From: Calliopum simillimum
Taxonomy: Eukaryota; Arthropoda; Insecta; Diptera; Lauxaniidae
Assembly (NCBI GenBank): GCA_951812925.1
Contig: OX638370.1
Location: 81,264,004-81,328,003, forward strand
Direction: 5' to 3'
Length of the DNA stretch: 64,000 nt
Positions 45,011 through 55,291 of the stretch are shown one piece after another. The notes beneath the pieces were generated by a model, which was not told where the DNA came from, searched no databases, and worked only from the letters and a program-made list of their open reading frames with translations. A program made the position numbers and the translations under genes. The first letter of the stretch is position 1; each line of letters begins with the position of its first letter.

Positions 45011-46925
45011 TCAAATTTCAATTGATTAAACTTTCAATATTGAGATTTCATTGAACGTGAAACCTTATTTGCCAATTTGCCGTTGATTATTATTGAAAAA
45101 TGGTTTCTATTTTTATATTCGACTGTACACAGGATATCCATGGCTTTTTTTTTTGCTTGATACGGATAACAATATTTGGCACTATCGTATTTGGAATTTA
45201 TTCACTTCTTTGTTATTTACATCACACAATTTATTACATTTATATTTTCGTACACTTTATATTCGTTACGTTATTTCATAACATTTTTAGTTGTTTTACG
45301 AGACCTTTACGTTATATACATACAATGTACTGTAGTATATTTGTATGTAGGTGATAGCACAACTTGGGCATCGTTATGTTAATAAGGAATTTTTTTCGTT
45401 TATGTTTTTGCGTTTTTTTTTTTTTTCTATTTTGGTTTTGTTACACCATTTCACAGTTACCACTTAACTAACTTATCCTTTGCCTAAGTAAGTGAAAAAC
45501 TAAATATCCTTTAGATAAAAAAGGAAAACTTTTTTCTGTTATGCAAGTAGTTTCTTTGCTTTCATCTCTTTCTCTTTCCGCAATCATCTTGGCAACTTAA
45601 CTAAGAGGGTAGACCACCATAGATATTTGCGGCAACTGAAATGCTCCAAGTAATTTATGCCTGAGCTAAGCTAAGGCATTATATAAAATGTGATTTTCTT
45701 CAGTAAGTTGTCCCTTTTGGTTTAGTTATCCTTCTTGAAAATAACGAACAAAATGAAATGCTTCACACTGCTATTGGTTAGTGGGATGGGCTACGCAATT
45801 ACCTAATAACTCATACCGTTTTGGACATTATTTTCAAGTTAGGCTTCTTGGCTGGTAATTTTTGGTAAAAGTATGTGATTGCTTTGAAATTGTTTATGAG
45901 CGGTGCTTCATGTGCTTATTCCTGTATTTTGTGTATAAAGTTTTGGCTTATTTAGGGTCTGATTAATTCTGATGTTACAAAGTGATTATAACTTTGTTCA
46001 GATTATGATAGTTGTCGACAAGATCATTTGTTATTTAGAATCAATTGAAATTAATTTTAATAAATTGCTGCATTTTTTAAGTAAATATATAATATGCACA
46101 GCCTTGGCCAAAAGTATAAGGCAACCGAAAAATGTATAATGCATATTTTTATAATTGAAAAATGAATAAATGCTTATCATAAATACGATGCCGGGTTTAT
46201 TCACCATTACATAAAGCAATAGGATCATAAAACAAATGGGGACCAAAAACAAAAGGCTCAGTTTTTTCGCCTTTTTATTGGTCAATGTTTTTTAATTTTT
46301 TTTTTTTTTTTTCAGTACTTCAAGGAGCTAAACAGCTTTAATTTTTATTTTAGTCAAAAATTTGAGATTTAATTGATTTTAAAATACCAAAAATAAGCTA
46401 TAAAAGTTACAAAATCATTAGTAAAATGACCAAAAGTGTAAAGCACCCTAAAACCGTCTGAACGGTTTTTTGTTTGTTTTGAGAAGCTTATTTATTGTTT
46501 CTTTATTAAATTTATGCCTACATACGGATGCCTTATGTATTTTTATAAGAATGCATAATTTAGAATACGATTATATCATTTATAAATGATGTATTTTTGT
46601 TCATAATTATGAACGTTTTATTCAGCACAGTTGTTGTTCATGGCAAATTTGACTGAAAAGTTCGTATTAATTAAAAATGCTCAAAAAACAGTCCTATAAA
46701 ACAAATTAAAAATTATAGTAGACTTCCCAGGGCGTTAAAAACACATATACGTAGGATTTCTACAAGACCACATGACATTTAATTTTTAAAAGTGGAATGT
46801 TTAGCTTATAATATAAATATAAAAGTTTACCTATTAAAAAGTTGTGATATTTTTTGTAGTGCGGTCATTTTGTAGTTTTACCTAGAAAGTTTTTCGAGGT
46901 TTTTGAAACTGAGATATTTTTTTAG
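45011..46925. other. No gene recognised; solo palindrome end near 46630
   Basis: AT-rich. At 46630-46672 a single copy of the terminal sequence of the 51-kb palindrome appears (GTTGTTGTTCATGGCAAATT, AGTTCGTATTAATT). Near 46095 TTGGCCAAAAGTATAAGGCA resembles Tc1-like ends, but no convincing partner end was found. Confidence 0.45.
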
Positions 46926-49115
46926 CCCATTTTTCGCCGACCGGTAATTATAATTACCAGCAGAATTAAAATCTGCCAAAAATATTGAAATGCATATTTC
47001 AAAAATATAAAACTGTGGAAGTATTTTGTGTTGTCTTAGGTATTATCTAAGAAAGTATATTTTCTAAATTGTTCGAATTTTCACTAAGTTTTCTTTGTTT
47101 TTCCGGAGGTCCAAAAATAGAGCTCCAAAAGAGTCAATAAATTTTTTTGCTGCAGTAATTATTTATTTGAAAAAAGTCTTCAAATGTCTTGTCAAAAGTT
47201 TAAGCTTTTCACCTAACCAAAAATAGCTTGTATATACTGTGTTTACTTGTTTCCACCTCAGGTTGAATTTCGCGAAAACCGTATACAATATTATGTAGAA
47301 CAACAATTTTGAAATACCGCTATGTATGTACCGGGTCATACGTATTTTCTAAATAAAGTTGTTTTATTTGCATAAAATATTTGCACGCATTGTGAAACAT
47401 ACTATTTATGTAAGTATGTATTTAGTATTTATGTTCAATAAAACTAATAAATTTCTCCAGAAATTTAATTTGTAGTGTGATTACGTTATATGCTTACTAC
47501 TTGCCGTGATAGATTTGGAGTCAAACTACTGCTTAAAATGGCAGATCCGATGACGACTCCGACGAAGAATACATTCGCGATAATGTCTATAATGTGGTTT
47601 ATATCCCACCTCTTGTTGATAGCCTCAGCGATGATGAAGACATTGACGACACTGTCATCGCTGGAGATAAGATAAGCCCCTTACGGAAATTGCTGGAGAA
47701 GTGTAGATCGAATATGCTGTAAATGCTGATATTGGTGCTCCATTCGAAAACCTTGAGCAAGCTTCCACATCGGATAAAAGGGAATACTCATCTTAGTCCT
47801 CAATCCCAAAACCAAAATGGGTCCACTCAAAACTTGGTATTTTCAGTGAGCATTTGTCCATTGTTAAGCAGATGGTCCCTAATTTCGGTAGACATTCTAG
47901 TAAAATATTTATAAGAAACAAACCAATTCGTATCGGATTCAAACTCTGGGTGCTTGCTTCATCTAATGGATACATGTATAGCTGTATGCCATATGCAGGA
48001 TCTGCTCAGCCATATGATAAGGAACTTGGCTTGGAGCATATGTTGTTCTGGAATTGCTGAAAAATGTTCAGTATCCTGAATGGCATTATACATTTTTTGA
48101 CAATGTCTTTACTTCATATTATTTATTGAACTTGTTGTCAGAAAGACAATTCCGAGTGACTGGAACAGTACGCAAAAATCGTTTGACAAAAAATTAACTG
48201 AAAATAAGAAAAAGACACTACCAAAAGGTGAGTGTGGCTATATGTTTGATCGTGGTAACGAAATTTTTCTTGTTTCTTGGCATGATAATTCCGTTGTAAC
48301 AGTGACAACAAATTTCGATTCTTATAATCCAGTTTGTTGCGCTCGTCATTATAACCGTAAAGAGCACCAATACGTGAATGTTGAACAGCGAAATATATTT
48401 AAAAATTATAAAACATATATGGGAGGTGTTGATATGACTGACAATGCCATATCAAATTATCGTATAAGCAAACGCAGCAAAAAATGGTGGTGGCCTCTAT
48501 TTATGAATGCAATCGATTCTGTTGTTCTGAACGCACGGAAATTGCACTGTTTCATTTCCAAAATGGGACAAGCTCGATCAATGTCTCAGTAGGAGTTTTG
48601 ATCTGAGATACCAAGATCTTTGTTATTGTTGCACTTACAAGAATGGATATTTCTGATAGTGACGGCGAAGAAAACCATGAACGAAGTTTGCTTCCAAGTC
48701 TAAGAGTGCCTGTGCGGCACGCATACTCCGATTATATGTAAGAAATGCAACGTTCATTTGATTACAAAATGCTTCGTATCATACCATAATTCTTAAATTT
48801 CCAGCAAATGTTAATTTTCTGTATGAAATCCCAAATTTTTAATCAAAAGTTGTTTATTTCAATATGTATTTTCATAAATTTCATAACATATAAATCAATT
48901 TAGCATGAAGAATATTAGTGCCAAATTAAATTAGCAACTATTTTGTTTTGTATACATTTTTCGCCGTTGGTAATTATAACTACCACCTGTTTTCCAGGAA
49001 GCAACTTAATGAAAATTTTTAAAACTTCGGAATTTTCTTAACTAAGCCATAAGTAGCACCTGTATGAATTTTCATCAAAAAATTCGAAGTCGTTCTGGTA
49101 GCGGCGAAATATGGG
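46926..49115 (+). mobile_element. Decayed piggyBac element
   Basis: The left end CCCATTTTTCGCCG and right end CGGCGAAATATGGG are inverted 14-mers with one mismatch. TTAA follows the right end (49116-49119) and TTAG, one change from TTAA, precedes the left end (46922-46925). A palindrome GGTAATTATAATTACC lies just inside the left end (46943-46958), and a close copy (GGTAATTATAACTACC) at 48969-48984, each preceded by TTTTTCGCCG in the same orientation. The transposase remnant is described separately. Confidence 0.87.
47535..48790 (+). pseudogene. PiggyBac-type transposase pseudogene
   Basis: An acidic N-terminal region (RSDDDSDEEYIRDNVY, then SLSDDEDIDDTVIAGD) is followed, after stops and an apparent loss of about 200 residues, by SIVKQMVPNFGRHSSKIFIR and KPIRIGFKLWVLASSNGYMY; then YTFFDNVFTSYYLL and, in the last open part, FLVSWHDNSVVTVTTNF, MGGVDMTDNAISNYR and SKKWWWPLFMNAIDSVVLNA. 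A C-terminal Cys-rich tail reads TPIICKKCNVHLITKCF. The second and third catalytic Asp (FFDN, GGVD) remain; the first, in the usual xIDExMVP motif, is Val. Multiple frameshifts make it non-functional. Confidence 0.85.
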
Positions 49116-49119
49116 TTAA

Positions 49120-50988
49120 ATTGTGATAACACATAAACGGAATAAAAATACCAGCTTATAGGGAATTGCTTGTTCTACAAAGAGCATATTGCTTTTTTTT
49201 GTACAACTTAAAGCTTAGGTGATATCTTTTGACAACCCTAAAAATTAGAAAAAAAACTGTTTTTGCAAGATATTCCGAAACGATATGCCGTAGAACAAAT
49301 TTTTTTCTTGGATTTTGCAGAACATGTTATTCTCTATGAATGTCTTTACCAACAATTTTTCCGTCCGACTTTCCGTTCATGAGATATCGCTATTTGAAAA
49401 TGAATATAGTTTTATGAAAAGTCATACGCAGTAGGCCTCTTTGTTTTGCCTTTTTGGACAAAACACCGTAGTCGGTGTTGGAAACAACTTCAATTACGAA
49501 GAAATTTACTAGAATTTTTCTCTAGAAGTACCCGTTACAGAGATAAAAATAGTAATTTTAAATGTGTTTTACGATTAGTGGAGTGCCTGAGACTTTTAAC
49601 ATAGGATATTTATTAGAGTGAATGAATTTATATAGTTGAGGTGGGATTTTGTTTTTTATACTTTAAAAAGAAAAGTTTAGCAAAAATTTTTTTGTGCATT
49701 TGATTTTTTCTTTTTTTGAGCAATAATTATAAAAAGTTAAAACAACACTAAATCTAAAATAGCAAACTATTTTGTCTTATTATCACTTATTTTTTATTTC
49801 TTTGGACCGTTCCCGAGCTATTCGGACATTTATATATTCGAGGTTATAGCTTCATATACATCAATATATTTGATGAATGCCAAGTCCGATCGATTTTGTT
49901 TTACCATCCTTACAAGGAGTGAGTAATGGCTCTTCTAACGAATATACCAATGATTATGCTTTGAGCAAAATTGATTAAGTTATATCAAGAAAAACTTCGA
50001 TTTTTCAAAAATTTTATAAAAATTTTCATATCAACCTCAAAAGAAACGCTTAGTTTTTCGCACATTTTGTTTTTAAATAAATTTTTTTGCAATTTTATTT
50101 AATGGCACATAAAATTTCAAACATTTTAAGCTTATGCTGAGCAAAATCAAATGCAATTTCGTGAAGATATTAAGGATTTAGTGCAATAATGATGATGAGA
50201 AGTTGTCTTGAGCATTTTCAAAGTATTCCGCCTTAGTCAACAGATCCAATTTCCCTGCTTCCAGATCGGCGACTTCACACTCACTGAACTATTTAAAGAT
50301 GCTCTAGACAATTTCTCAGATTTTAATTTTTGTTTATCGGTGCTGAAACCTGTTGAAATCACTCGAATATTACAAAAATATTTTGAAGAATATATATAAG
50401 AATCGCCAGTATCGATTTACATGTTTACACCTGGCAACCCATTAGTTGTAACCGGAAAAGTAGGCAACCTAACGTTTTGTATGGGCTTTATACTTTCGAT
50501 TTATTAAACAGATGGTTGCAATTTGCTCCTTACTCATATCTTAGACCAGATGAAAAATCATGGATTTGCTACAATTTTAGACATAGCATCCTTTTAGCGC
50601 TATGGGGGTTCGCGAGCACCATTATCTGCTGCGCCATAGTTCCTGGGCAAAGAGTTTAGAAGAGTATATTAAGAAAACTGTTCCAATCATCTCTCAAATT
50701 GTACATATGTATATTTCAATAATGCTTTGTTCCGGTACTATTTGAGCCATCTTATTTTTTTTTTTTTTTTTTTTTTTTTTTTGTAACCACTACTTTGGGA
50801 TCTAGCTGACTGTTACCTTGCTGTTATTTGTGAGCTGTTTTTATATGAAACTTATAGTTTTTGGTCTCGCACATTTGTTTTATTGTTTATATTTTTGAAT
50901 TGTATTATATAAAATAATAATTATTAAAGGATTTTTCACAAATTAAAATGATTTTAATTTTGCTTTTTAAGACTGCTATTTTTGAATA
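49120..50988. other. No gene recognised; long T-run
   Basis: AT-rich. A frame at 50208-50399 (ending SDFNFCLSVLKPVEITRILQ) looks somewhat protein-like, and another lies at 50477-50659, but neither has a recognisable domain or supporting splice sites. A T-run of about 25 bases lies at 50757-50782. Confidence 0.35.
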
Positions 50989-51164
50989 TTCCATTAATAC
51001 GAACTTGTACAGTCAAACTTGCAATGAACAACAACCGACGCTACAAATCTTAACTTGGAAATTGGTGACATATGTTTCGGCTATTACCACATACACATAT
51101 ATATATTTGCATATATATATATGTACATAGCCTCATCAGACCTATTTTAGTTAATCTTTACTTC

Positions 51165-51246
51165 TTACTAGAATCGAACCGCAGCCTTCTGCATTCTAAT
51201 GAAATAGTGCAGCAGACCTCTACCACTTAGGCCACGCTACGGAACG
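51165..51246 (-). ncRNA. tRNA-like segment with A and B boxes, left arm
   Basis: This is the inverted twin of the right-arm segment: A box complement at 51223-51234 and B box complement at 51170-51180. Transcription from the two promoters would run outward, away from the 186-bp spacer. Confidence 0.5.
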
Positions 51247-51530
51247 ATCTACCTCGTCAAAGATCCTCACATAAATAATACTATTGTTGTTGTTATTTAT
51301 GTAAGTACACTTGTTGCTATCAGCTGTGTTCATTGGAAATATTTTCTTAATTGTTATTATGATGAATGCACTCTCAAATTTGGTTTTGAGACATGCTATC
51401 TTCCACAATTCACAATTAATATCCCACTGTTGTGGATTATTTGTCCACTGCTAGTGAGATTCTTGCTCTCGCAAGGTTATAGATAACAACAACAGTATTA
51501 TTTATGTGAGGATCTTTGACGAGGTAGATC

Positions 51531-51612
51531 GTTCCGTAGCGTGGCCTAAGTGGTAGAGGTCTGCTGCACTATTTCATTAGAATGCAGAAGGCTGCGGTTC
51601 GATTCTAGTAAG
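51531..51612 (+). ncRNA. tRNA-like segment with A and B boxes, right arm
   Basis: TGGCCTAAGTGG at 51542-51553 matches the RNA polymerase III A box with one mismatch, and GGTTCGATTCT at 51596-51606 the B box with one mismatch, 42 bases apart. The D arm folds (GCCT with AGGT), and TCTGC/GCAGA can form an anticodon-type stem, but around a 19-base loop. The acceptor and T stems pair poorly. It is best called a tRNA-derived promoter or pseudo-tRNA, not a working tRNA. Confidence 0.5.
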
Positions 51613-52019
51613 AAGCAAAGATTAACTAAAATAGGTCTGATGAGGCTATGTACATATATATATATATGCAAATATATATATGTGTATGTGGTAATAGCCG
51701 AAACATATGTCACCAATTTCCAAGTTAATATTTGTAGCGTCGGTTGTTGTTCATTGCAAATTTGACTGCACAAGTTCGTATTAATGGAAATAATAATTAT
51801 TGCAATTTATAAGGGCATTACAGCACAGGAAATGAAACTTAAATAAATAAAATATAAACTATAGAAAAAATGCATTTTTATAAGGAAAAAGAATCTGAAA
51901 CGTCCGACATGAAACGTTCGAAGCACTGTAACCTTTATACCTCTGAGGTTTAAGATGAGATATGACTTTTCAAAAGCTTACTCAATCAATCAAAAGTTTT
52001 CCTTAAGCTATCATCAAAT

Positions 52020-52315
52020 AAAAGTAGATGGCACTATCATAGGGGTATAGAAACAAAGGTGGCAATGGGGGTTATCGTGAGTCAAGATTCCCGGGGAATT
52101 TTCTAAAACTGCAATAGAGAATGCACGGCAGTCTGAGAAAATTCCCCGGGAATATTTATTCACGATAACCCCCAATATCTCCTTAAGTCTTGGACATGTT
52201 TGATAGTTACATCTACTTAGTTGCGTTTGATGATTGCGTGTGATCAAACACTATCAGACACGTTTACGAAAAAAATGGAGATTGCTGCCTTTGCTTCTAT
52301 ACCCCTCATGTATAG
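52020..52315. mobile_element. Nested small inverted-repeat elements
   Basis: Outer pair: AGGGGTATAGAAACAAAGGT near 52042 is inverted near 52280-52306 (CTTTGCTTCTATACCCCT). Inside it a 106-bp hairpin at 52068-52173 has ends GGGGGTTATCGTGA and TCACGATAACCCCC and inner arms ATTCCCGGGGAATTTTCT, flanked by AAT on both sides (52065-52067, 52174-52176). Neither encodes protein. Confidence 0.6.
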
Positions 52316-53900
52316 GTATAACAAAATCAAATTTTACCCTGGGTGTAAGGTACACAAAATCAACATCAATGCAGTTAAGAATGCATGGAAATGGAAGCGA
52401 AAATAATTTATTTACCGTCAAAATTTTAATATTAACTTCTTTTCTTCGCAAATAGTAAAAAAATTATAAAAAATACCAGCTTCAACCTAGTTATTAGTTT
52501 ATTTGAATTAATTTTTTTCTCAACTTTATTTTTGCAAAAGAAATTCTATCGCACCGGATATGCTATTTTTGCTTTATTATGACAGTTGGTACGTTTTTAT
52601 TGACTTAATTTCACCAAAGTTGAAGGAAATTTTAAATTTTTATGCAAATTCAGTTGATGTAAAAACCTGAAGAGCTTTCGCAAATTTGCAGTAAATAAAA
52701 TTCCATTTATGTGTCAGTGGAATGAAATGCTAAAAATATTTTTAACTCTTCCAAAACAATGAAATGAGAATTTTTACTCCACATAAAAGTATTTTCTAAG
52801 AATCGATTATATAGGCACTAGAAAAATACTTTGGCTGATGTGCATATTTTGTTTATTGCATAGGTTAAAGACCAATTCAATACTTTAAAAGTTAAGTGCC
52901 ATTGACATGTCTTTTATCAATTTTTTCCTTTGGGAATTGATAAAAATTTTGCGTTATCAAATATGAATTTTTGGCATTTTAATAGTGAAAAGCACTCGCT
53001 TTGATGCTACAAGTTTAATCGGTTTTTTTTTTTTTGTAACCTGAAGTAGATTCTTTTAGTATAAAAGGATTTAGAAAGTTGTGCCTTTGAGGGCGGGATA
53101 TGACGGTATTATGATTTTTTGTCATGATTTGTTCTAAATAGAGAACACAATTGGGATTTAAAGTAAGCACTTTTCTTCTTATCACAAACTCTCCGAATCT
53201 ACATTTATATCATATACATATTGAAATCACCAATGCACAGTGGAATATTTGAAATAACTCGTAAAAAAACATAGAATGAGTGCTCCTATGACAATGAAAT
53301 TTGGCATACTCAGACACGATATGAACCTGTTCAGTTTATATGAGATTTTTGCTCCATGCAATTACCACCACCCTAACCTAACAATCACAGCAAGTTAAAA
53401 GAATTTTATTAATGGGCGTGATTAATCAACGGACATGGCTACCTACCCCTACAAAGTAGAATTTTTTTTTATGTGTGGAGTAAATTAAGGCAGTAACTTT
53501 ACTATGAACTCAGAACTTTGAGAATGCTTTTAGAAATCAGTAAGTTAGCACAAAAGTGATTTTCTAATAATACTAATTCTTGCAGATTGAATATAAAAAA
53601 ATAATAAATTTCAGAGTGTTTATTCAAAAGACTTTCAAGACGTTCAGTTAAATAAGCAATAATTTTATAGTGAGCAATTAAACCTTTTTGCGAAATATAA
53701 TGGGAATAAAATTCCTTCGAAGTTGCCATCCAAGCTCTCGCCCATATCATAGAAAAGAATCCTTCAACAGATCAAGACAAATACCAAATACACAAAAACT
53801 TCACTTGGACTCTTTTGAGGGCAGAGAATACAAATAACACTAGCTTAAAAATGATGAAAAAATTTCATTTGTAGGTGTTACTATTTATCTCCTATGTACA
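52316..53900. other. No gene recognised
   Basis: AT-rich, stop-dense. A CACAGTGG word occurs at 53236, but no matching inverted end was found nearby. A frame at 53502-53750 on the minus strand has no known motif. Confidence 0.4.
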
Positions 53901-54074
53901 GTCAGCTGCTGATTCCGAAAATCATTTTTTTTTTCTTTCACCTCATTTTCGAGATATCGGTCATTTTCGGTTTTTGGACCAAAAAAAAAAAGATGGTTCC
54001 ACTTAATTACAAATATCTCAAGATCCAATACTTATATTTGTCAAACTAAAGGTAACTAAATTAACTATAAATAA
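53901..54074. repeat. Second copy of the 9.3-10.1 kb repeat interior
   Basis: CTGCTGATTCCGAAAATC, TTTTCGAGATATCGGTCATT, AAATATCTCAAGA and AAAGGTAACTAAATTA match 9.36-9.54 kb in order. The Tc1-like element starts at its right edge, so this older repeat was probably the target. Confidence 0.65.
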
Positions 54075-54076
54075 TA

Positions 54077-55289
54077 AAGAGTGTGTCGAAAAAAACTTAT
54101 ACACACTTTTTCAGTCATAATTTATCCTGTGTCCAACGAAAAATTTTTTTTTTTTTTGAAACACGTTAGCTTTTAAAAATATATAAGATAATATATTTAT
54201 TCAAATTATTCATTTTCAGTTGTTATTCCTTTCAAAATGAACAGCAAAATAAAAGTACGTGAAAAAATAATTAAAACTTTTCAAAAAAATCCATTGTGGA
54301 CTTTCAAAAAACTAGCAACAGATGTCAAGGTTTATCGTCACACTGTTCCAAAAGCCATTAAACTGTATAAAGAAGACTTAAACATTGTACGAAAACCTGG
54401 ATCAGGAAGAAAAAAATACTCCGAACACTTCTGTCAGAAAAGCAGCTCGTGTAGTTATATGGTCTGATTCTTTTGTGCGCAGAACCAAAGCTAATTCTGG
54501 GTTCAAGTCGTATAAAGTTCAGAAAGCTTCAGATCGCAATGCGGTAAAGAATTTAGAAGCAAAAAAATTCGAGGACTAATTTTATAAAAAAATGTACGTG
54601 CTGTGTGATGGATGATAGAACCTATGTTCTGGCAGACTTTTGACAACTTCCGGGTCAAGATTTTTATGTGGCTGATGGACGAGGTAATATTCAGTAACAA
54701 TACCAGACAGAAAAGTAAACAAAATTCCCTAAGAAGTTTCTTTTTTGGCATTCTATTTACAGTTGTGGCAAAAGAAGCCAAGCATTTGTGACATCAGGAA
54801 CGATAAGTACAGAAATGTATATAAATGAGTGTCTTCAAAAACGACTTTTGCCTTTCCTAAAACAGCAAAGAGTGCCTACATATTTCTGGCCCGAGTTAGC
54901 ATCATGCCACTATGCAAATAATAATGTAAATTTTGTACCACGGGAGACAAACCCACCCAACTGTCCACAACTCCGGCCTGTGGAGAGATATTGGGCGCTC
55001 GTGAAAAGAGCACTAAAGAACACAGGAAAGTTACCACAGGACATCAGACAAACGTAAATCGACCGGCTCCTCCAAAAAGTTAACGGAAACAACTATAAAA
55101 TCGTTAATGACAGATTTCCCGGGAAAAGGTGGGTAGATTTATAAATTCCTATTAATATTCCAATGTTTTAATGTTTAATGAATTTCTACAATATATTAAT
55201 AAAATCAGATATTTTTAAAAAATTTTAAATTGAACGGTTTAAGTTTTATTTCACTTTAAGCGTCTTTAAGTTTTTTTCGACACACTCTT
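54077..55289 (+). mobile_element. 1,213-bp Tc1/mariner-superfamily element with perfect 23-bp inverted ends
   Basis: AAGAGTGTGTCGAAAAAAAC plus TTA at 54077-54099 is exactly inverted at 55267-55289, and TA flanks both sides (54075-54076, 55290-55291). The perfect ends show that the insertion is young relative to its neighbours, even though the transposase is already broken. Confidence 0.9.
54237..55143 (+). pseudogene. Tc1-like (DD37E-type) transposase pseudogene
   Basis: The ATG at 54237 starts a basic helix-turn-helix region (VREKIIKTFQKNPLWTFKKL, RHTVPKAIKLYKEDLNIVRK, PGSGRKK). A frameshift near 54410 leads to FVRRTKANSGFKSYKVQKAS, then VMDDRTYVLAD (first catalytic Asp), QLPGQDFYVADGRGN, KFPKKFLFWHSI, CGKRSQAFVTSGTISTEMYI, and LQKRLLPFLKQQRVPTYFWP. 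The second catalytic residue is Glu in WPELASCHYA, where related proteins have Asp, and about eight residues after it are missing. The third acidic residue is in CPQLRPVERYWALVKRAL. The C-terminus (ETTIKSLMTDFPGK) lies in another frame. Spacing in intact relatives, as I recall them, is DD37E. Confidence 0.85.
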
Positions 55290-55291
55290 TA

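Larger units (their letters stand above)
50989..51789. mobile_element. 801-bp palindrome with about 307-bp near-identical arms
   Basis: Arms at 50989-51296 and 51483-51789 are almost perfect inverted copies around a 186-bp spacer. The outer ends read TTCCATTAATACGAACTTG. Each arm contains an AT microsatellite (ATATATAT) and a tRNA-like segment. A further copy of only the outer end occurs at 46630-46672, so the ends belong to a repeat family. No coding frame. It may be a MITE that captured a tRNA-derived sequence, or two SINE copies inserted head to head and later homogenised. Confidence 0.75.

Noticed and set aside
46095..46580. Possible Tc1-type MITE (TTGGCCAAAAGTATAAGGCA)
   Set aside because: The only possible partner end (CGGATGCCTTAT near 46525) matches over too few bases, and no TA-bounded pair could be defined.
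47793..47975. Minus strand frame opposite the piggyBac remnant
   Set aside because: The + strand carries recognisable piggyBac motifs over the same bases, so this is a shadow.
50208..50659. Two protein-looking short frames
   Set aside because: No known motif, no supporting splice sites and no repeat relationship that would indicate selection.
51531..51612. Functional tRNA gene
   Set aside because: A and B boxes and the D arm are good, but acceptor and T stems pair poorly and the anticodon loop would be 19 bases.
53236..53243. CACAGTGG word resembling a Transib end
   Set aside because: No inverted partner was found nearby; a single 8-mer is expected by chance.
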